Shown here piece after piece: positions 54,120 to 64,000 of a stretch of DNA of 64,000 nt (its first letter is position 1; each line of letters opens with the position of its first letter). A program made the position numbers and the translations under genes. Origin of the DNA: Pardosa pseudoannulata. Lineage: Eukaryota > Arthropoda > Arachnida > Araneae > Lycosidae. The stretch lies in the NCBI GenBank assembly GCA_032207245.1, contig CM063505.1, forward strand, positions 170,584,260-170,648,259, read 5' to 3'. Below the pieces are notes generated by a model that was not told the DNA's origin, did no database searches, and saw only the letters and a program-made list of their open reading frames with translations.

Positions 54120-54295
54120 AAATTATTTGTAATGTCCAATTTACCTCTCTCAGTTGAAAAATTTTCGAATAAACACCGCTACCTGCCATTCCATCAACTG
54201 CAGAGCCATCCCTGTATACATGTGTCCATTGCTCAATGGGATAAATGTCATAAATGTTATAACCTCATTTGTGAATGACCCAGACTGAATTGATG
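54120..54295 (-). pseudogene. RNase H fragment of a non-LTR retrotransposon (copy 2)
   Basis: Duplicate of the 50017-50256 fragment in the second unit, with extra base changes near 54235-54265 that shorten the frame. Confidence 0.45.
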
Positions 54296-54850
54296 ACACG
54301 AAGCAGCTACTTATAGATAAAATGAATAATTCTTTTAAATACAGAGTTTGTAACTGTTGTTACCTTCATTCTTTACTCCTGCATATATAAGTTGGTGACT
54401 CGATATAGGACGATGCTCGGTTTTCACGCTTCCGGTAAGGTTTCGGTTCCAGGTTGAAGAAATCTTTTTTTCCTAATTATAGATGCGGGTGACATTAGTT
54501 CTCGACAAATGATGCCAACATTTATCATACTGACGCCAAAATACTGAAATACTTTTTGCCTCTTAATTGCTCTTTATTTCCCAATGGATGGAATGATTAA
54601 TTTGAATTTGTAACAGTGTAAAACTTTTGTCGTAAAATGCTTAAGTGATTTTATTTATTTTTTTACACAAATCTGTTCGTACAAAAAATTAAATCCGCTG
54701 AAAATAAATATGTAATAATGATTCATATATCGTAAGATTGAAAGGAGTAACTAAAAGTCTAGGTGAATATATTAAAAAGGGCAAAGGAGAGGGCAAATGA
54801 AGGGCCGCGGGCCACATGCGAACTGATAGTAGAATATTGCGGTTTGATGC

Positions 54851-55489
54851 TTAACCCTTCGAGTGAAACACACCAATTAAAAAAGTCTCCAAAAATATTC
54901 TAAAGGTTTATTGTGTCAATGGCCAAAGCGTTCTATGATTTTTTACTTCACCCTTTGTCGACTAGAATGGAATACGGGAAATCCACCCTCGTTATTGTCC
55001 CTTTACTTCCGGTTATAAATAGATATATAAATAGATATTATAGATTGTTAATTTTTAATACACATAAAGCTCGTCAAGTCTCTAAGATCATCCCATAAGA
55101 AATAATGGATTCTAAAAGTGCAAATAAAAATATTAAGAGAATTATTTATATTTTTTTACGAAAGTCATCCAAGATATTTAAGTGGTGCAATTAGAGATGC
55201 ATCTGTTACAGCAAATAAAATACTTCGAAATAGAGATTTACAAAGCCATGAAAAGTTACCGGCGTCTTTGTGACTTAAGGAATAGGGGTGCATCCCTCAA
55301 TAAATGTTAGTCAAAGAGGGATGCAGTTTCTGAACAATCGACCTGACCCTCCTACCTCAAACACTGGCAGAAATGTGCATAGCATCTATTTTCAGATCGT
55401 TTTTGGAGGTCGAAAATTGTAAGTGGCAACCGCTTTGAAGACATCATCGGTTTGGCGGAATTGTACGTGCGAACCGCTTAGAGGGTTAA
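54851..55489. mobile_element. piggyBac-type MITE (copy 2)
   Basis: Duplicate of 50810-51447 with the same TTAA borders. Confidence 0.75.
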
Positions 55490-55939
55490 TTCCAGGGTCG
55501 TGACTAGGTCCTTTAGCGCCCGGGGCAATAAACTAGTCTGAGCACCCTACCACCCAGTATAGTGAGAAAATATAAAAATTTTTTTTCTATATCATATATT
55601 TAGAATGAACTCAAAATATTTTGTTAGTTATTAAAATGTTCCTAGTATATTAATTTTTAATTTTTCTTCTATATTTCTTTCATTAATACTTAAAAATATT
55701 TTCGAGCACTCTAAATGTATTATTTTTCTGATGAATAGAATAGTTTATTTGAGTTGAATATTTCTTTATTTGTATGTTGAATTTTCCTAAAAAATGATGA
55801 TTTTTTAAATTTAAATTTAGTTTTAATAACTTTAATAAATTCAAAATTTAAAAAGAATACCAGGGGATTTATAGAAAGGCATATTAATAGTGTTTGGTAA
55901 ACATTTTGTAAGAGTCTATAACAAGTTTATTCTCTAGCA

Positions 55940-58299
55940 CAGCGTTTCCCAACCTTTTTTGGCCAAGGCACACTTGTCGCGGGAAAAAAAATCACGAGGC
56001 ACACCACCATTAGAAAATGTTAAAAAATTAACTCTGTGCCTATACTGACTATAATAAAGTAATTCTCTTGAATAGGAATCAAATAAGCACAAAGAAAGTA
56101 TTTTATAATTACTTTATTATGAAATATTAAGTAAACAGAATAGTGAAAAATTATAAAATACTTTCAATGCGAAACCTGGGCCTGTTTGGCTGAACACAAA
56201 GCTGATATTCTGGCTGGAATCGAAGAAAGACACACACGTAGCTCTTCGTCAACAGTTCTCAGTCTCTCTCTGCATTTGGTTTTCATAGCAATCATGCTTG
56301 AAAAGCTAATCTCACACAGATATGTAGTGGAAAAAGGGAGCAATGTCAAAATAGCTTTGTTTGCCAGAAGGGGGAACTCCTTGGCAGTATCCAACCAAAA
56401 ACTGTCCAAAGGTAGATCAGCAAATCTTAGCTTGCAACCACGATTTTGTCTTAGTTCAATTAGTTCCTCCTGCTCCTGTAAAGTCATTTCCTTTCCAACA
56501 ACTGATGCTGAGCTATAAGGGTCCCTAACCCAGTCAAGGCATTCAGTGGAGACTGAAGAGAAATAAAATGACAACTTCTCCTCAAGAGTTTTTAAATGCT
56601 TAACTATTATCTCACACAGTGCAGCAGTGTGAACACCTTGCCATTGCATGGTGAGTGTGAACATTTCAAGATTTCCACTTTCCACGTGTTGATGCCAGAG
56701 TTGTACCTTTGAACGGAATACATTTATTTTATCTGTACTTGTAAGCAGGTTTTCATTTCGGCCTTGCATTCGGGTGTTCAATTCATTCAGATGATGAAAT
56801 ATATCTGCCAGGTATGCCAGCCTTGCACACCACTCATCACTTGCAAGCTGCTTTGCGTAATCTGACCCCTCATTTGTCAGAAACACTTTAAGTTCCTCCC
56901 GCAGCTCATACACACGAACCAAGACCTTGCCACGCGACAACCACCGGACCTCCGTATGAAACAGCAAGGTTTTATGCTTTGCTCCCATCTCCTCACACAA
57001 AGCTGCAAATATGCGACTTTTCATGGGTCGTGACTTTACAATGTTTACCATGCGCACAACATCATCCAACACATGAACTAAGGCTGATGGTAAAGTCTTG
57101 GCTACGAGGGCCTCGCGGTGTAAAAAACAATGCGTAATAATCACATCTGGATTTCTTTCCTTCACTCTGCTTACAAAGCCTTTGGTGCTCCCGACCATGG
57201 CTGCAGCTCCATCGGTGCAGACACTTGTGCAGTTTTCCCACTTAAGTCCTCCTTGTTCAAGGTATTCTGATGTGACCCGAAAAATTTCTTCTCCTGTTGT
57301 TTTTTCTGGCAATACCTTGCAAAAAAAGAAGTTTTCTCTAATTGCATCACCATCAACAAAACGCACATTATCTAAGAGTTGAGCATGTCCACTGATATCA
57401 GTAGACTCGTCAAGTTGCAATGCAAATTTCTCACTGATACGGATCTTTTCCAAAACCACACTTTCGATGTCTGCAGACATGTTATTAATACGTCTGGAAA
57501 TTATGTTGTTTGAGAGAGGGACTTTGGCTATTTCCTTTGCTGCTTCAGGTCCGAGCATCTCCTCTACAATAGCTTTGCAGGCAGGAAGTATTAATGTCTC
57601 TGCCACAGTGTGCGACTTTTTTGTCTTGGCTATAAGTTCATCAACTTGATAGCTAGCTTTAAGAGCTCTTTCATTTACCTTTGTTGTTTTTCTCATAAAA
57701 GTTGCCTGTTTCTCCATGTTGTCACGCAGGCGAACAAAATAGTCCACATTCTTGTTTTGAAGCAAAGGGTGTTTCGTTTGGAGATGGCGTTTAAGTTTGC
57801 TTGGGACCATAGCACTGTTAGCTAGCTTTTCACCACACACCACGCACAGTGGAGTTGGTTTGTGTTCATCTCCAGTGAAAGTAAATGCAACTGAAATATA
57901 GCTTTCGCTATATTGCCTTGCGCCAGAGAATTTAACCATCTTTGCTTTCTTTTGACCCCCAATCATACTCGGGCTCTCATCTGGCTCCAGATTTTGTTCA
58001 GAGTCCAGTTCTTTCCTTTTCAAAAACTTGTCCATCACTGCAGTATCAGTGTCTCTCTCCTCACAGCAGCCGTTGTCTCTCTGACACTGTGTGAGGCGTC
58101 TGCCTGCGTCTCATGGGGAGGGAGGCAGGGGGAGGAGTTATAGCACTGCACAGCGCCGTGACCACCTATGACACCGACGGGGGGAGTGACGGGAGGAGTT
58201 ATAGCGCTGCACAGCGCGGTGACACCCAGACCCGGCGGCACACCACGGTGCTTCAGACGGCACACTAGTGTGCCGCGGAACAGCGGTTGGGAACCACTG
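55940..58299 (-). mobile_element. Complete hAT transposon (2360 bp), nested
   Basis: The termini CAGCGTTTCCCAACC and, inverted, CAGTGGTTCCCAACC are flanked by an exact 8-bp duplication CTCTAGCA (55932-55939 and 58300-58307). It carries an intact transposase gene. Sub-terminal DNA at 58130-58235 contains two copies of 'gggaggagttatagc.ctgcacagcgc.gtgac'. Its composition is visibly GC-richer than the host DNA. Ends, gene length and gene sequence all look young. Confidence 0.96.
56164..58038 (-). CDS. hAT (Charlie/ZBED5-like) transposase, intact 624 aa
   Basis: Unbroken frame. The N-terminus MMDKFLKRK leads to a BED-type zinc finger with Cys65, Cys68, His85 and His90 (CVVC...KRHLQTKH). The RNase-H-like core has the first catalytic Asp in [12 protein letters not shown] (Asp210) and the second in [11 protein letters not shown] (Asp276). 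Next come the CxxH-like [10 protein letters not shown] (304-307) and the RW motif [10 protein letters not shown] (365-366). The C-terminal dimerisation region carries the expected Glu in [17 protein letters not shown] (Glu576). Length and motif order fit the Charlie-like hAT transposases to which ZBED5 and related domesticated genes belong. Known role: cut-and-paste excision at the CAG..CTG ends with an 8-bp target duplication. No inactivating change is visible. Confidence 0.95.
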   Translation of the reverse strand: MMDKFLKRKELDSEQNLEPDESPSMIGGQKKAKMVKFSGARQYSESYISVAFTFTGDEHKPTPLCVVCGEKLANSAMVPSKLKRHLQTKHPLLQNKNVDYFVRLRDNMEKQATFMRKTTKVNERALKASYQVDELIAKTKKSHTVAETLILPACKAIVEEMLGPEAAKEIAKVPLSNNIISRRINNMSADIESVVLEKIRISEKFALQLDESTDISGHAQLLDNVRFVDGDAIRENFFFCKVLPEKTTGEEIFRVTSEYLEQGGLKWENCTSVCTDGAAAMVGSTKGFVSRVKERNPDVIITHCFLHREALVAKTLPSALVHVLDDVVRMVNIVKSRPMKSRIFAALCEEMGAKHKTLLFHTEVRWLSRGKVLVRVYELREELKVFLTNEGSDYAKQLASDEWCARLAYLADIFHHLNELNTRMQGRNENLLTSTDKINVFRSKVQLWHQHVESGNLEMFTLTMQWQGVHTAALCEIIVKHLKTLEEKLSFYFSSVSTECLDWVRDPYSSASVVGKEMTLQEQEELIELRQNRGCKLRFADLPLDSFWLDTAKEFPLLANKAILTLLPFSTTYLCEISFSSMIAMKTKCRERLRTVDEELRVCLSSIPARISALCSAKQAQVSH

Positions 58300-58535
58300 C
58301 TCTAGCAGCATTTTAAAAAAACCAGAAAATTCATAAAACAGTAATTTTTAAACACATTGGATTTTAAAAATAAAATCTGATTTTATAATAAAAAAAAATA
58401 TTTTTCAACTTTTCCTTATTTCTACTTGGGGCGAATCGTCTTCTTTCTGATCCCATTTTCCTCACGGTGCAGCGCCCCTATGACTGATGCTCCCGTGGCA
58501 AAATTCACCTTTGCCACGCCTTAGTTACGGCCCTG

Positions 58536-58725
58536 CTTGATTCATGAAATTTATAACTGAAACTAATATTACTTTTAATGTAGTAAATGTAATATTATTC
58601 GATTGATTTATTGCTATTTATTATAAATATTCATGTATATTTATAAATTTTAATTGCTTTATTGTTAATTTATGAATAATAATGATAATGAGACTTTAAT
58701 AATAGTGTATTGTCTTCAATTTTTA
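58536..58725. other. AT-rich spacer
   Basis: Nothing recognised. Confidence 0.6.
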
Positions 58726-58782
58726 TAAGTATCCATAGCTATCTATATACATAATATACAGACACACATATATACATGCACC

Positions 58783-58834
<52 letters not shown>

Positions 58835-58859
58835 TATATATTATATATATAATTGTTAC

Positions 58860-58924
<65 letters not shown>

Positions 58925-59011
58925 ATACATATATAAGTATCCATAGCTATCTATATACATAATATACAAACACACATACATATATATATATATTATATAT
59001 ATAATTGTTAC

Positions 59012-59108
<97 letters not shown>

Positions 59109-59240
59109 ATACATATATAAGTATCCATAACTATCTATATACATAATATACATAGACACACATACATACATATATATATATCAGGTAACAATTATATATA
59201 TAATATATATAATTATATATGTACATATATGCATACATAC
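58726..59240. repeat. AT minisatellite with inverted segments
   Basis: A unit of about 190-208 bp is repeated about two and a half times. It holds 'aagtatccat.actatctatatacataatataca', 'cacacatacatatatat', 'ataattgttacctgatatat', and a TA then TG run. At 59178-59210 the motif 'atatcaggtaacaattatat' occurs inverted, giving cruciform potential. The 'YIYIY' and 'THTHTH' frames across it are artefacts. Confidence 0.93.
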
Positions 59241-60000
59241 ATACATGCATATAGTGTTGCCGTCTGGTATAAGATACACTTATAATGCGGCCCGCGTTTC
59301 CTTTTGAGCTGTCCAGGCCTGATTTGGAATATTGAAATGAATTTATTTACAGAACAGTGTTTTCTTTATCATATTAAACAGAAAAGTATAAAAAATTAAA
59401 AAAAAAAAAATAAAAAAATATAAGTACAAGGCATATGCGTTTTAAAGACATAATTCCCTATCATTCCATTGCCTAGAAAAACGAAAGCTGCTTTAAACCT
59501 GTAAAGAAATGTGCAAATGATAATTTTGAGGAAGTGTAATCAGAATAAAAAATAATATAAATAAGTGTGTAAGTTAAATAAAAGTAAATAAAACCATGTG
59601 GTGCTATGTCACATTTCTTCCCAACACAATTTTGAATACTATTTTAAATATCCCAATTCCTAAACTGAATTTTTTTTCACTGATTTTCATGTTATGAGTG
59701 AACATCTGAGATAAAATTAGATACTTTTGAATTAAGTCCAATATTTTCAAACTTAGTCACTTTGTCCATATGGAACATAATTAGTTCAAACATCTGTTAC
59801 TTCATGGCTATGGCTTAAAAAGTACAATGCTAGTAGTGTCTTCAAAGCATTGAGAAACCCCAGCTATTTCTCTAGTCATAAGTTATTTTATCATCAGTTA
59901 AAATTAGAAAGTTTCATCTTTGAGAACGCGTTGACTTAATACATTCCTGCGTTTCAGCTGCTTGTCAAACATTTAAATGGAACGAGCTGTTAGTCTTTTA
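59241..60000. other. AT-rich spacer
   Basis: A short GC-richer patch at 59257-59330 ('gcggcccgcg') resembles the end of a DNA transposon, but no partner end is seen. Nothing else recognised. Confidence 0.5.
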
Positions 60001-60002
60001 AA

Positions 60003-60475
60003 TGTAAGTTTGAAGTCAACAACCGACTGAAAAACTTAGCTGAGAAAGACGTAAACATCCCCCAAGGGAAAGGTGGACGTCCAAAAGAGTTTATGTTCGT
60101 AATTAATTCCCAATATAAAGTTTTATACACATTATACGAGGTTTGCTTCAATCAGTGGACGTCCAAAAGAGTTTATGCTAGTAATTAATTCCTAATATAA
60201 AGTTTTATACACATTATACCAGCTTTGCTTAAATCCGCGGTTCTCAAACTGGATGCTATGGCACTTTGAGTTGTCGCTGGCGTATGCAAATGGTGCAGGG
60301 GCTGAAATTAAAAGAAATAAATAATGCATTCAAAAACCTAATTAATCAAATTAAAAACAAAGGATGGCTTTTCTTGTCTTCCTTTGTACTCAAATCGATT
60401 TAAGAGTAGTTGTGCCACGTTTTAGTCCATTAAGTGTATCCCGGTGAAAAAAGTTTGAGAAATTCTGGCCTAAAT
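60003..60475. repeat. Old tandem duplication, unit 1, with a hAT-like MITE
   Basis: It matches 60711-61176 from 'gtaagtttgaa' through 'agggaaaggtggacgtccaaaagagtttatg' to the MITE 'ggttctcaaactggatg ... aagtttgag'. Within unit 1 the 'gtggacgtccaaaagagtttatg...ttatac.ag.tttgctt' block of about 88 bp is itself doubled (60071 and 60158). Confidence 0.85.
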
Positions 60476-60710
60476 CATAAATAGGAAACGTGTGTAAAAA
60501 ACTTCTTGTGCGGTCTTTCTAAAAGCTAGTTCTTGTATTAAGTAATATTTAATTATATAAACTATGGTAATTTCAGAATTAATTTATAGAATATACCTGA
60601 ATTAATATAAGTGTTGCTGAGTTAGTTTTTTATAAATAAATGTTATTATTTTTCTAATGCAGTTATTTATAATGCAATGTACTTATTTGAAAATACGTGC
60701 ACTTTATAAA

Positions 60711-61176
60711 TGTAAGTTTGAAACCAACAACCTGAGAAAACTTCTAAAAACTTCGCTGAGAAAGACATAAACATGCCCCAAGGGAAAGGTGGACGTCCAA
60801 AAGAGTTTATGTTAGTAATTAATTCCCACTATAAAGTTTTAAACACATTATACCAGGTTTGCAGTTGTATAACGTTCAAAACAGTTTACGTTAATAATTA
60901 ATTTATAATATGAAGTCTTATACAAGGTTTGCTTGAATCTTTGGTTCTCAAACTGGATGACATAGCACCCTGAGTTGTCACGATCGTATGCCAAGGGTGC
61001 AGTGGCTACAATTAAAAGAAATAAATAATGCATTGAAAAAGTTTAATTAATCAAATTTAAGACAAAGCATGTTTTTTCTTGTTTTCTTTTGTACTCAAAT
61101 CATTTAAGAGTACCTATGCTACGAATTTTTTTAGTTTATTAAGGGTGCCGCAGGGAAATAAGTTTGAGTATAGTGG
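60711..61176. repeat. Old tandem duplication, unit 2
   Basis: Second unit, about 708 bp to the right, with more divergence than the 4-kb duplication shows. Confidence 0.85.
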
Positions 61177-61285
61177 GATATTTACACGTCGTGACTGAAA
61201 ATAGTTTGTGCTTGCGTTGTTTTAAGCTTACGTGCGTTTGTGTAGTAGAACAAAAATGGACAATGAAATTAATAAGATCACCAGT

Positions 61286-61951
61286 CAGGTCCCGACTAAG
61301 ATACTTTTATGCCCAAGGCACAATCCAATTTTTGTGTCCTCTACTCCCATGCAAATTTATAGCGACATCATAATTACAGTCATATAAAAATTATAACATT
61401 GAATTAGCAAACAGATTTAAGAAATTAGCATTAAAGTAATATTCAAAATCAAAAACACCAAATTTTCAATTTACGTAATCATTATTATCTCTGTTTAGCC
61501 ATGCTAGAAATTAAGGACTTTTAAAGACCTAGAGTGACCCACTTTTTTATTTTTACCTCGTCACACTCACAAGCTCTGTGGTGCACAAAATAAATAATAA
61601 TAGAATCAAAAATAATTTTAATTGATGAGATGATTTAATGGTTTATAGTGGTATGTTGCTAATAATCTGTCTTATAAATATACAATAACCCATAGGAGAG
61701 CAACAGGTTCATTGATGGAATTAATTATCAGGTAAATAACAATAAAATTAAAGTAAATAGGAAACAATATAGTTCATGACAAACACCATTACCTGGTACA
61801 ATAATTTATTAAAACTGAACGATGGTAGCGTATGTTTGCAATTTTTCTCCATTTAATATGTGTTTGAAGCACTCGACTAAATTTTCGTGCCCCCTAAAAT
61901 TTTCGTGCCTAGGGCACGTGTCTCAAGTGCCCGTACGATAATCAGGACCTG
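61286..61951. mobile_element. hAT MITE with perfect target duplication
   Basis: The left end CAGGTCCCGACTAAG and the inverted right end CAGGTCCTGATTATC lie between exact copies of TCACCAGT (61278-61285, 61952-61959). Sub-terminal 'gcccaaggcac' and 'gtgcctagggcac' also pair. There is no transposase. Confidence 0.92.
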
Positions 61952-62620
61952 TCACCAGTCCTTTGAAATTATGCATAAAAGTTTCCTACAAAGTAAATTT
62001 ATCTACAAAGTAGAGCTGAGTATGAATACTAAAGCTGGAATAACGATATGCAGAATAGTCGAATATGAAGTAAGAGTGGATGGTGTAATCAAAGCCTCTA
62101 TTCCCCGAGTTATTCAGGAGCATAAATGTGAAGATAAATTATTTTTACCGTAAAAGACACAACCTCGCAAGAGAGTTCTTGAAGATTCTGACGATTTCTA
62201 AAAAAGCGTCATTAGAAGAAAAATTCCTAAATTTTTCTTCTATTGACGCTTTGAAATGATTTTCGAATTGATATGTCACTTATAAATAAACATCTTACAC
62301 TAGTAAATGACGATTTTGATTTACGAACTCATAAAAAGAGATGAATCTCCTCTTAAATCTAGACTTAAAAAAAATCAATAGAACGATTAAAGCTTAAAAA
62401 TGTAAGATTTTGAGAGTATACTGAAAACTTTTATTTACTTCTGGCTCCTAGACTTCTAACAGACTAGGAACATTTTGTATTTGTTGACAATTTTTAACAG
62501 CACCCTTGGATTCATCTGAGTTTGAAATATATCAAATGAAAACGAAGCGTAAAATGAATTCACAGAATTGATTTATTTGCGGAGTGTTTAGTAAACATTT
62601 TGGAGGGATTCAGGAAAACA
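61952..62620. other. Unidentified DNA with a short open frame
   Basis: The frame 61952-62153 (to TAA) encodes SMNTKAGITICRIVEYEVRV and a further 20 or so residues, moderately protein-like in composition. I recognise no family. The rest is AT-rich. Confidence 0.3.
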
Positions 62621-62626
62621 AACAAA

Positions 62627-62651
62627 CAAAAAAAAAAAAAAAAAAAAAAAG
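62627..62651. repeat. Poly-A tract
   Basis: A run of about 24 bases. Confidence 0.93.
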
Positions 62652-62699
62652 GAGAAAGATATTGAAATTTCCAAAGAAATTATCTGATTAATTTTTATT

Positions 62700-63045
62700 T
62701 AGATGATAATCGCGGGCTCAGTCGGCAAAGGCAAAAATCTCGTAACCAGAGGATTGCGGTTCTGAGGTTTGAGCAAGCGTAAGATCAGCCGTGTTCGTTT
62801 GGGCGGCTGGGGCACTTAAAATAGGTTCGTGGTAGTATTGTCAAGATACATGGCATAGTCCTCCAAGTTCACAAACGGTACCTCTGAAGGTGGCCGGCCA
62901 ACCCCGGGGGGTCTTCTGCTTGGTCACTGCTTCTAAATTACGAGTACGCTTTTATATTGACTTTCTATAGTGATTCCTGTTGGTGCTCCAAGAATAAAAC
63001 GGATAACAAAATTAGTGGTTTTGATGCTTAACAGGCAGGTGGTCT
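62700..63045 (+). mobile_element. tRNA-derived SINE (family 2)
   Basis: Head 'gcgggctcagtcggcaaagg' (A-box), 'ctcgtaaccagaggattgcggttctgagg' (anticodon arm and B-box region of a tRNA). Body and end are shared with 17395-17650 ('tctgcttggtc', 'ttctaaat', 'gatgcttaacaggcaggt'). It is longer than the other copy by about 90 bp in the middle. Confidence 0.65.
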
Positions 63046-63122
63046 TGCATTAAAGTAAAAACACTTTTATAGATATAAATGATTCCATTATACTTCAATG
63101 TATCCGTTTACACATTTCTTAG

Positions 63123-63930
63123 TTAACCCCTTAACAGTCTCATTTTTTTCACAAATTCAATAAAAATGTCATATTTTTATTGCATATTTTTGTTAATTTT
63201 ACATTTGTAAGCTGAAAATTGTTATTAAAAGTATTATTTATAATTATTTTAAGCATGTATAACTACTTTTTTACTAAAAACAAATGTTTTCTCTGGAAGT
63301 TGTCTTTACTCTCTAGTCTACACCAGACAGGAAAGCTAAGTTTACAGTTGTACATATACAATTATTTTCGATTACAATTACAACACTGTTATTTTCAAAT
63401 GCAAATACTACAAGCATATTTACCGTACCTGTTTTTTTCAAAGATCAGATTTAGTGCAATAAATCCTGAAGGAGGGCAAAAAGCATAATCCAAAGTCACA
63501 GAAAAGACGAAAATACTAAGTCTCTTTTCTAATTCTTTTCCCGCTGTTATTTTTCTTCACTTCGAACATAACACTGGTTTATAGGTCTTAATTTTTTGTG
63601 TGTAGATGGAATTACCTTTAAAAAGTCTCTCTCGGCCAGTCTTCCAAAAACTCACACCAAAACCAATCCAAAAATTGAAAAATAAAAACTCGCGGAGTAA
63701 TACAAAACCTATCAGAGAGCTCGAGCGTTTAAACCAAAACGAATACACTTCGAAAACTAACATATTGTGGACCTTTATACGACTAATTTGGCACTAAAAT
63801 ACAACATAAAATAAAATATATTTCCAAAACACTAAGAAGTCAAGCTGCCCGTACGCCGTACGGGCAAATCGTTGAAGTCACGGTATAACCGCACCCGTGC
63901 GGTGTACGTGCAAAACAGGCAAGGGGTTAA
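63123..63930. mobile_element. piggyBac-type MITE with strong hairpins
   Basis: TTAACCCCTTAACAGTC at the left and, inverted, TTAACCCCTTGCCTGTT at the right, each including TTAA. Near the right end lie two near-perfect palindromes, 63847-63865 (GCCCGTACG-C-CGTACGGGC) and 63889-63902 (CCGCAC-CC-GTGCGG). The interior is AT-rich and non-coding. The right end differs from the MITE at 50810, so this is another subfamily. Confidence 0.8.
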
Positions 63931-64000
63931 TAATTTGAGAAAACACTTTGTTATACGTACTGTCCCTTTAACTAGTAAATAATTGTGAGATCAAAGTAAA

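Larger units (their letters stand above)
52545..56582 (+). repeat. Tandem duplication, copy 2 (4038 bp)
   Basis: Second unit, differing by scattered substitutions and small indels. Corresponding landmarks are 4041-4055 bases apart. Its right border is virtual: from 56582 the sequence continues as the uninterrupted hAT. Confidence 0.95.
55493..58535. mobile_element. Older DNA transposon hosting the intact hAT
   Basis: The left end CAGGGTCGTGACTAGG and the inverted right end CAGGGCCGTAACTAAGG match. Flanking 8-mers GTTAATTC and CTTGATTC agree at six positions, so a decayed hAT-type duplication is likely. Without the 2360-bp insert and its duplication the element is about 675 bp and non-coding. 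A diverged relative is at 35640-35900. Confidence 0.7.

Noticed and set aside
58723..59171. Frames rich in Tyr-Ile and Thr-His
   Set aside because: Same artefact in the AT/TG minisatellite.
62700..63045. Start of a protein-coding exon because of the GC-rich content
   Set aside because: Shared body with the SINE at 17395 and a tRNA-like head explain it better.

Overview
The window is eukaryotic: AT-rich, repeat-laden DNA carrying one host gene and a dense field of transposable elements. The organism is most likely an arthropod with a large, TE-rich genome. A chelicerate (spider-like) source is my best guess, based on the Thickveins-type BMP receptor with very long introns, the Pao retroelement, the Helitron, the Tc1/mariner-like copy and the tRNA-derived SINEs. 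That guess is inference and no species is named.

Region 1-25 kb, minus strand: a type I BMP receptor gene (BMPR1, Drosophila thickveins). Seven exons of the ectodomain, transmembrane segment, GS domain and N-terminal half of the kinase are placed to the base with matching splice phases. An eighth, at about 24.8 kb, is a good candidate for the signal-peptide exon. The remaining kinase exons lie left of base 1. The introns hold a Tigger/pogo remnant, MITEs, tRNA-like SINEs and simple repeats.

Region 25-36 kb: a decayed BEL/Pao LTR retroelement (gag knuckles, protease, start of RT, integrase end, 3' LTR edge). A complete 6.1-kb Helitron (28763-34876, minus) sits in its integrase region. The Helitron has canonical ends, a terminal hairpin, an A/T insertion site and one unbroken 1611-codon OTU-Rep-helicase gene.

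Region 36-48 kb: SINEs, a dead Tc1/mariner copy carrying a micro-inversion, a hAT copy keeping only the transposase N-terminus, a long-TIR mariner-like derivative, a solo LTR inside a TA microsatellite, and a stretch of GC-richer DNA that I cannot name.

Region 48.5-58.5 kb: a direct tandem duplication of about 4.05 kb. Its right edge cuts a hAT transposon, so one copy has a truncated transposase and the other an intact 624-codon one. The intact hAT has matching TIRs and an 8-bp target duplication, and is itself nested in an older element.

Region 58.5-64 kb: AT minisatellites, an older 0.7-kb tandem duplication, a hAT MITE with a perfect target duplication, a second tRNA-derived SINE and a piggyBac-type MITE with strong hairpins. 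I found no RNA gene, CRISPR array or bacterial gene.
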